Origin: Lentimicrobiaceae bacterium
GTDB taxonomy: Bacteria > Bacteroidota > Bacteroidia > Bacteroidales > F082
DNA: 64,000 nt
NCBI GenBank assembly: GCA_015061335.1
Contig: SUWT01000003.1
Coordinates: forward strand, 1-64,000
Direction: 5' to 3'
Below, in pieces: positions 60,418 to 64,000 of this stretch; position 1 is the first letter of the stretch; each line of letters opens with the position of its first letter. The notes beneath the pieces were generated by a model. It ran no database searches, had not been told where the DNA came from, and worked only from the letters and a program-made list of their open reading frames with translations. The position numbers and the translations under genes are program-made.

Positions 60418-60894
60418 TTATTTCGTTATCTTACTGGTCTGGCATAATGATAGACTCTTCTCTTCCGACATCTTTCTGATTGCAATTACATCGGTACGAT
60501 TCTCAATATTAATTACATTAATGCTTTTGTCTTTATCACTCAGTGCTTTTACGTCATAGTCAAAATCTCTGCAGGCTTTAATAAGATCTTCGCATGATTT
60601 TGCATCTATTACTGAATATTCAAAATTCTTAATGGCATCTTCTATATTAGCGGTCATTCTTTTGGTAGCTGCATCCTTCTTGGCTTCTCCGCCAAAACGG
60701 TATATTTGCTTGCCGTTAATTACCGTATCTGCTTTTTTTGTGGCAACAGGAATTTCTGTAGCTTTCTTGTTTTTAGAAGTGATAGGAGTCTCTTCCTTTT
60801 GATTAATTTCGTTGTTATTTTTATCTACTTGATTTTCACATGAGAAGAAGAGAAAACCTAAACATAAACTAACTGTCAATACAATTCTTTTCAT
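60418..60894 (-). CDS. Small lipoprotein of unknown function
   Basis: About 158 residues from ATG 60894; a TTG at 60915 belongs to the promoter element. The signal peptide MKRIVLTVSLCLGFLFFSC ends in a lipobox-like Cys (FFSC), so it should be lipid-anchored. A Lys/Glu/Thr-rich spacer (about 20-60) leads to a folded C-terminal part (QIYRFGGEAKKDAATKRMTA, IDAKSCEDLIKACRDFDYDV) containing two cysteines. No family is recognised. It is a single gene, convergent with transketolase and divergent from arcC. Confidence 0.7.
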   Translation of the reverse strand: MKRIVLTVSLCLGFLFFSCENQVDKNNNEINQKEETPITSKNKKATEIPVATKKADTVINGKQIYRFGGEAKKDAATKRMTANIEDAIKNFEYSVIDAKSCEDLIKACRDFDYDVKALSDKDKSINVINIENRTDVIAIRKMSEEKSLSLCQTSKITK

Positions 60895-60912
60895 ACTAAA
60901 ACTATTATTTTG

Positions 60913-60920
60913 CAAAAATA
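60913..60920 (-). promoter_or_regulatory. -7 promoter element of the small lipoprotein gene
   Basis: TATTTTTG on the minus strand, 19 bases before ATG 60894. Confidence 0.6.
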
Positions 60921-60942
60921 TGATATTTATCGAAATAATTTA

Positions 60943-60950
60943 TAAATTTG
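60943..60950 (+). promoter_or_regulatory. -7 promoter element of arcC
   Basis: TAAATTTG, 39 bases before ATG 60990. Confidence 0.6.
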
Positions 60951-60989
60951 CAGTTTATTTTTTCTAAATAGGAATTAACATATTATAAT

Positions 60990-61928
60990 ATGAGTAAACT
61001 AGTTGTTGTTGCCCTTGGTGGTAACGCATTATTAAGAAGTAATCAAAAAGGAACATATCAAGAACAAATTGCGAATGTAACAGAAACCTGTCAAGCCTTG
61101 GTGGATTTTCTTAAACGTGGTAACCGATTGATTATTGGTCACGGTAATGGTCCGCAAGTTGGAAATGTTATGTTACAACATGAAGCAGGACAGAAGATAT
61201 TTGAATTACCATCGATGCCAATGGATTATTGTGTTTCTGAGACACAAGGTTCTATAGGATATCTTATAGAACTTGGTTTTAAGAAAGTTTTGGCACAGGA
61301 AAATATTGATAGAAATGTCGTCACACTGATTACACAGGTCGTTGTTGATAAAAATGATCCAATGTTTCAGAATCCTACTAAACCCGTAGGACCGTATTAC
61401 ACTAAAGAGGAGGCTGATGACTATTCAGAACAGACAGGAGCTGTTTTTCATGAAGATCCTAGAGGTCGTGGTTGGCGTAAAGTCGTACCATCGCCACAAC
61501 CTATCAAGATTAATAATATAGATATTGTCAAGACTTTGGCTGATGCTGGTAATATCGTTGTGACTGTTGGAGGAGGTGGAATTCCTGTTGTTGAGAATAA
61601 TGGTTATGTGTCAGGTATTGAAGCTGTTATAGATAAAGATCTTGCATCTTCCTTGGCTGCAATTCATGTAAATGCTGATGCTTTTTATATTCTTACCGAT
61701 GTGCCACAGGCATATATCAATTTCAAAAAGGAAAATCAAGAGGCTCTTGGAATTATAACTGTTGCACAAGCCAAACAATATCTTGCTGATGGACAATTCA
61801 CAGAAGGTAGCATGGCTCCAAAGATGCGTGCTGCCATTAAATTCGTTGAAGCGACAGGTAAGGAAGCTGTTATCACAGATGCCACTACATTATCAGATGA
61901 AAATGGTGGAACAAGAATTATAGCTTAA
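60990..61928 (+). CDS. arcC: Carbamate kinase
   Basis: 312 residues of the amino-acid kinase fold. It makes ATP from carbamoyl phosphate. Motifs: VVALGGNALLRSNQKGTYQEQ, IIGHGNGPQVGNVMLQ, MPMDYCVSETQGSIGYLIEL, PTKPVGPYYTKEEAD, FHEDPRGRGWRKVVPSPQP, VTVGGGGIPVVENN, VIDKDLASSLAAIHVNADAF, ILTDVPQAYINF, and a final DATTLSDENGGTRI. Length is standard. No arginine deiminase or ornithine transcarbamylase gene is nearby, so the source of carbamoyl phosphate (arginine, citrulline, allantoin or oxamate routes) cannot be told. It ends at a long bidirectional hairpin. Confidence 0.96.
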   Translation: MSKLVVVALGGNALLRSNQKGTYQEQIANVTETCQALVDFLKRGNRLIIGHGNGPQVGNVMLQHEAGQKIFELPSMPMDYCVSETQGSIGYLIELGFKKVLAQENIDRNVVTLITQVVVDKNDPMFQNPTKPVGPYYTKEEADDYSEQTGAVFHEDPRGRGWRKVVPSPQPIKINNIDIVKTLADAGNIVVTVGGGGIPVVENNGYVSGIEAVIDKDLASSLAAIHVNADAFYILTDVPQAYINFKKENQEALGIITVAQAKQYLADGQFTEGSMAPKMRAAIKFVEATGKEAVITDATTLSDENGGTRIIA

Positions 61929-61941
61929 CTGTTAAATTATA

Positions 61942-61991
61942 GAGACTCAAGAATATAAGCTGTTAAGCAAAATTCTTGAGCCTCTTTTTTT
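61942..61991. terminator. Terminator between arcC and the S9 peptidase
   Basis: Long stem (61942-61954 with 61972-61984, one mismatch) and a T8 tract, between two convergent genes. Confidence 0.85.
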
Positions 61992-62004
61992 ATGTCTTTA
62001 TGAT

Positions 62005-64000
62005 TTATTTAAGATATTTATCTAACCAATTATAAAATCTTCTTTGCCATAATATTCCGTTTTGTGCTTGTAAGACCCAGTGATTCTCATCCGGGAAGTA
62101 TAAAAACTCGGCGGGAATGCCTCTTAATACCGCGGCATTATAAGCTTGCATGCCTTGTGTGAAGCAAATTCTGTAGTCCTTGGCACCATGGATAACCATG
62201 ATAGGAGCGGTCCATTTATCTACAAATTTATGAGGTGAATTGGCATACGACCATTGTACTACAGGATTATCCTTGTCCCAATAAGGTCCGCCTAAATCCC
62301 AATTGACAAACCACATCTCCTCTGTCTCAAGATATTGTGACTCAAAGTTAAACATACCATCGTGTGCTATCAAAGCTTTGAAACGTCCTTCATGATGACC
62401 GGCAAGCCAGAATACGGAGAAACCACCGAAACTTGCTCCTACAGCACCAAGTCGGTTCTCATCAATAAATGGTTCTTTCGCTAAAGCATCTATGGCAGAA
62501 AGATAATCTTTCATACATTGACCACCATAGTCACCGCTTATGGCTTCATTCCATTCTTGTCCAAAACCAGGCAAGCCTCTACGATTAGGTGCTACTACTA
62601 TATAGTCGTTCGCAGCCATCATTTGGAAGTTCCAACGGTATGACCAAAACTGACTTACAGTACTTTGAGGTCCGCCTTCACAGTAAAGCAATGCCGGATA
62701 TTTTTTGTTCTTATCAAAATGAGGTGGATATATTACCCATACCAACATTCTTTTGCCATCTGTGGTCTCAATCCAGCGTTCTTCTACATTGCCCATGGTT
62801 AACTGGTTAAAAATGTTGTCATTGACGCTAGTGATCTGCGTCGCTTCACCACTATTAGGATCAACTAGGAATAATTCTGTCGGTCGTGACATTGATTGAC
62901 GTCCTGCAACAAGTTTGTCACCGGCCCATGCTAAAGAAATATAGTTGTGCTTTCCTTCTGTAATTTTCCTGATACTGCCAGTGCTGAGACTTAAAGCATA
63001 TATCTGGTCTGTGGCGTGACGATCGCTGATGAAATATATAGATTCTCCATCAGCTGACCATAGAAGATGTGTGGCGTTTTGATCAAAACCTATAGAATAG
63101 TCTTTCTTCTCTCCAGTAGTTAGATCCATGACATAAAGACGTTGCTTGTCTGCTTCATAACCATCACGTTCCATACTCTCCCAAGCTATTTTGTCACCCT
63201 TAGGAGAAACAACGACATTCATATCGTAACCCATCATTCCATTAGTGAGATTCTTACATTCTCCAGTAGGTATGTTGTATTGATAAATGTCTGTATTTGT
63301 TGAAATCGCATATTCTAATCCAACTTTCTTCCTGCAAGAATAAAGAATATTCTGTCCGTCATTAGTCCAAGCGATCTGTTCCATGCCTCCCCATGGTCTC
63401 ACTGGAGCTTCCCACATTTCTCCGTTCATGATGTCAAGTTTGGTTTTACCATTATCAGAAGTGACGAAAATATGACTGTAGGTGTCAACCCATTGATCCC
63501 AATGACGATACATCAGGTCATTGTTGATTCTTCCAGATGAAAGAGGAAGATCTGGGTAGATATCTGCGACATTGTCTTTTAGCTTTACCTCTGCGTTGAA
63601 GAGCAACTGTGACTCGTCTGGTGAATATTTAAATCCACTAATGCCTCCTTCTACAAAAGAGACTTGCTTTCTTTCACTTCCGTCAGTATTCATCTCCCAT
63701 ACCTGCATCTCACCACTATCGGCGCACATAAATAGTATCTTTGAACCATCTTTATTCCATGTCGGACTATATTCGCTTGATAATGATGATGTTAAACATC
63801 TGTTGTTGTTGCCGTCAATATCAATGATGTAAATATCACTCTTACTTCTGTTCTCTTCAATAATGAAGTAAGTTAGGCTGTAAACAATCTGTTTGCCATC
63901 AGGAGATACTGAGTATTCGCCCAAACGATTCATCGACCATAAAACCTCCGGCGTCATAATGTCTGATTGAAGTACTAGATCTTGAGGCGGTGTGTAAGAA
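62005..64000 (-). CDS. S9-family dipeptidyl peptidase, DPP5-like (5' end outside the window)
   Basis: At least 664 residues are visible. The frame stays open past ATG 63957 (SYTPPQDLVLQSDI precedes it), so that Met is internal and the true start and signal peptide lie beyond the right edge. The N-terminal half is a beta-propeller with WD40-like PD40 repeats (VSPDGKQIVYSL, WNKDGSKILFMC, VSPKGDKIAWES). The C-terminal hydrolase has the nucleophile in GAVGASFGGFSVF, Asp in IHGAKDYRI and His in FPDENHWVL. YCEGGPQSTVSQFWSYRWNF and HDGMFNFESQYLETEEMWF match the Porphyromonas gingivalis DPP5 type, a periplasmic enzyme that frees dipeptides. Confidence 0.9.
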   Translation of the reverse strand, partial: SYTPPQDLVLQSDIMTPEVLWSMNRLGEYSVSPDGKQIVYSLTYFIIEENRSKSDIYIIDIDGNNNRCLTSSLSSEYSPTWNKDGSKILFMCADSGEMQVWEMNTDGSERKQVSFVEGGISGFKYSPDESQLLFNAEVKLKDNVADIYPDLPLSSGRINNDLMYRHWDQWVDTYSHIFVTSDNGKTKLDIMNGEMWEAPVRPWGGMEQIAWTNDGQNILYSCRKKVGLEYAISTNTDIYQYNIPTGECKNLTNGMMGYDMNVVVSPKGDKIAWESMERDGYEADKQRLYVMDLTTGEKKDYSIGFDQNATHLLWSADGESIYFISDRHATDQIYALSLSTGSIRKITEGKHNYISLAWAGDKLVAGRQSMSRPTELFLVDPNSGEATQITSVNDNIFNQLTMGNVEERWIETTDGKRMLVWVIYPPHFDKNKKYPALLYCEGGPQSTVSQFWSYRWNFQMMAANDYIVVAPNRRGLPGFGQEWNEAISGDYGGQCMKDYLSAIDALAKEPFIDENRLGAVGASFGGFSVFWLAGHHEGRFKALIAHDGMFNFESQYLETEEMWFVNWDLGGPYWDKDNPVVQWSYANSPHKFVDKWTAPIMVIHGAKDYRICFTQGMQAYNAAVLRGIPAEFLYFPDENHWVLQAQNGILWQRRFYNWLDKYLK

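Overview
The window is a low-GC chromosomal segment of a Bacteroidota bacterium, most likely order Bacteroidales. Supporting signs are the Bacteroidota -7 promoter element TAnnTTTG in front of many genes, a type IX secretion sorting domain (21952-23589), a Rho factor with a long disordered insert, and families largely confined to this phylum (DUF3078, DUF4293, DUF1573 and the Omp28-like family). A split two-gene transketolase fits. No rRNA or CRISPR array is present; there is one tRNA-Met(CAT).

Region 1-47.4 kb is ordinary core genome in short operons. It holds clpS with a long RelA/SpoT homologue whose hydrolase site is destroyed; cyuA; lolD with a TPR protein; nth and recA; a DUF3078-rfbD-phosphohexomutase operon; namZ, a LolE-like permease, xerD, mpl and rho; a TonB-like/DUF3078/phosphodiesterase operon; rlmB, rplS, trmD and mnmE; an operon of an AmgK-like kinase fused to a RapZ C-terminal domain, a MurU-like nucleotidyltransferase and an AddB-like nuclease; a methionine gamma-lyase-like enzyme; a five-repeat DUF349 protein; aroC, followed by a candidate small RNA; and gltS. 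NamZ, Mpl, the AmgK-RapZ fusion and the MurU-like enzyme together suggest active peptidoglycan-sugar recycling.

Region 47.1-58.5 kb is accessory and is bracketed by decayed heptamer-type intergenic repeats. After rluA-like comes a cassette-like arrangement: a broken DUF1016 nuclease gene and an intact but divergent DUF1016 gene, each preceded by the same 116-bp promoter repeat (two identical copies), with a third, partial copy at the far end. Next is a five-gene same-strand defence cluster: a methylase-like subunit, a 1309-residue GIY-YIG/SF2 helicase/N6-adenine methylase fusion, an AbiJ-NTD4 protein, a Schlafen-type AlbA_2 protein and an unknown protein. This is the best candidate for an undescribed system.

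Region 58.5-64 kb returns to core metabolism: split transketolase, a lipoprotein, carbamate kinase and the 3' part of a DPP5-like S9 peptidase that runs off the right edge. DPP5, carbamate kinase, the methionine gamma-lyase-like enzyme, cysteine desulfidase and a glutamate symporter together suggest peptide and amino-acid fermentation.

Several starts were moved inward from the longest open frame. In Bacteroidota the TTTG of the -7 element supplies a false TTG start codon, and this happens repeatedly here.
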